Shown here: piece after piece, positions 63,441-64,000 of the stretch
How positions within the stretch are numbered: position 1 is the first letter of the stretch
How the letters are laid out: every line of letters starts with the position of its first letter
Source of the DNA: Verrucomicrobiota bacterium
GTDB taxonomy: Bacteria; Verrucomicrobiota; Verrucomicrobiia; Verrucomicrobiales; Akkermansiaceae
Assembly: GCA_017301995.1 (NCBI GenBank)
Contig: JAFLEH010000006.1
Coordinates: 202,488-266,487 of the forward strand
Direction of reading: 5' to 3'
Length of the DNA: 64,000 bases
Program-made: the position numbers and the translations under genes
Notes under the pieces: generated by a model
Databases searched by the model: none
What the model saw: only the letters and a program-made list of their open reading frames with translations
What the model was told of the DNA's origin: nothing

Positions 63441-64000
63441 CGTAGCCGCGCTCGTGAGAGCGTGGCCTCCCAGGCTCCCCCCAACCGAAAAACTTCACCG
63501 CCAAGACGCCAAGATCGCCAAGGGGATCGAAGATCGTGGATCGTGGATCGAAGATGGAAGGCGCAGTTCCCGTAGCCGCGCTCGTGAGAGCGTGGCTCCC
63601 CAGGCTCCCGCTTGCCGAAGATATTCACCACCAAGCCGCAAAGGACGCGAAGGAGGTTTCTTCTCTTGTCTCTTGATTCTTGATTCTGGTCTATCTTCCC
63701 GTATGAGCGTCGATGCCAGAGTATCGCGAAGGAGATCGAAGATGGTGGATTGTGGATGGTGGATAGAAGATCGCGGACGCCAACCCACGGAGCGCTGACT
63801 TCAGTCGGCGTCTAACGGAGCGCGGACTTCAGTCCGCCAGCCAGCCAGATCAACCTCCCCCCAGCCGAAAAAATCACCGCCAAGACGCCAAGTTCCCCAA
63901 GGAGATCGAAGATCGTGGATTGTGGATAGAAGATGAAAAAGCGCCCCGCTCCCCCTAATAACCAATAACAAATAACCAATAACCCAATCCCTACCCATCC

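Larger units (their letters stand above)
61945..64000. repeat. 2-kb gene-poor block of composite intergenic repeats
   Basis: Built from recurring modules. Module A, hairpin CGTAGCCGCGCTCGTGAGAG, lies near 62001, 62173, 62302, 63009, 63128, 63441 and 63571. Module B, TTCACCGCCAAGCCGCCAAG with a 9-base inner period, lies near 62118, 62226, 62352, 62938, 63063, 63237, 63493, 63625 and 63867. Module C is made of GATCGTGGATCGAAGAT words. Module D, AATAACCAATAACAAATAAC, lies at 63291-63326 and 63958-63991. CTTGTCTCTTG words occur near 62270 and 63665. GCGGACTTCAGTCCGC near 63818 is a perfect hairpin. Open frames here are repeat-derived and not convincing. Confidence 0.8.

Noticed and set aside
61945..64000. 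CRISPR array
   Set aside because: Repeats are of several kinds, spacing is irregular, the sequence between repeats is itself repetitive, and no cas genes are nearby.
61945..64000. Integron-type cassette array with attC sites
   Set aside because: Hairpin modules recur, but there are no cassette genes between them, no integrase, and no attC core sites recognised.

Overview
This is a G+C-rich chromosomal stretch (roughly 60-65% by eye) from a bacterium most likely in the Verrucomicrobiota, of the Verrucomicrobiaceae/Luteolibacter/Haloferula kind. The assignment is an inference from gene types: a PSD1-type planctomycete/verrucomicrobial cytochrome (DUF1549/DUF1553), a LamG plus autotransporter-associated-repeat surface protein, a PEP-CTERM protein, a stand-alone type II pseudopilin, a propeller-type sensor kinase and secreted GH38-like and GH2 enzymes. 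I saw no rRNA, tRNA, phage, transposase or CRISPR array.

Layout. 0.3-5 kb (+): RsmC-like methyltransferase, RsuA, TPMT-family methyltransferase, LysA and an overlapping EamA exporter. 5.3-9.1 kb (-): MetX, RlmN and a POT-type transporter. 9.2-13.9 kb (-): exported TPR protein, DUF1566/EF-hand protein and a secreted GH2 enzyme. 14.2-21.6 kb (+): a 1306-residue LamG/beta-repeat surface protein overlapping a propeller histidine kinase, then its NarL-type regulator. 21.7-26.9 kb: HtpG, MsrA, PhnA-like protein and a sodium:alanine symporter. 27.0-30.9 kb: an AT-richer accessory patch of small orphan genes framed by several repeat families. 31.3-34.9 kb (+): UvrD/PcrA-like helicase and GpmI.

35.5-50.8 kb is the main metabolic block. 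On + lie a Gfo/Idh-type protein, a UroD-family protein and an ACS-type MFS carrier. Converging on - is a tightly packed operon: a ManA fusion, three different GH38-like secreted proteins in tandem and a sugar porter. I read it as uptake and use of a mannose-containing glycan: the GH38-like enzymes release mannosides outside the cytoplasm, the porter imports sugar, and ManA turns mannose-6-P into fructose-6-P. A second porter with a PfkB fructokinase lies at 57.7-59.9 kb. Between them are a pseudopilin, a one-domain asparaginase, a UDG-like protein lacking the usual Fe-S cysteines, an NdpA-type nucleoid protein and PSD1. LeuA closes the coding part at 61.9 kb.

The last 2 kb has no convincing intact gene. 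It is packed with composite short-period repeats and a 63-nt-period array of inverted repeats. The most unusual signals in the window are (i) these layered intergenic repeats, which recur at 5, 23.7, 28, 35 and 62-64 kb; (ii) a marked preference for the words GTTAG/CTAAC, even inside genes, where otherwise rare CTA and TTA leucine codons cluster in that context; and (iii) the triple GH38-like operon with a ManA fused to a degenerate kinase-like domain.
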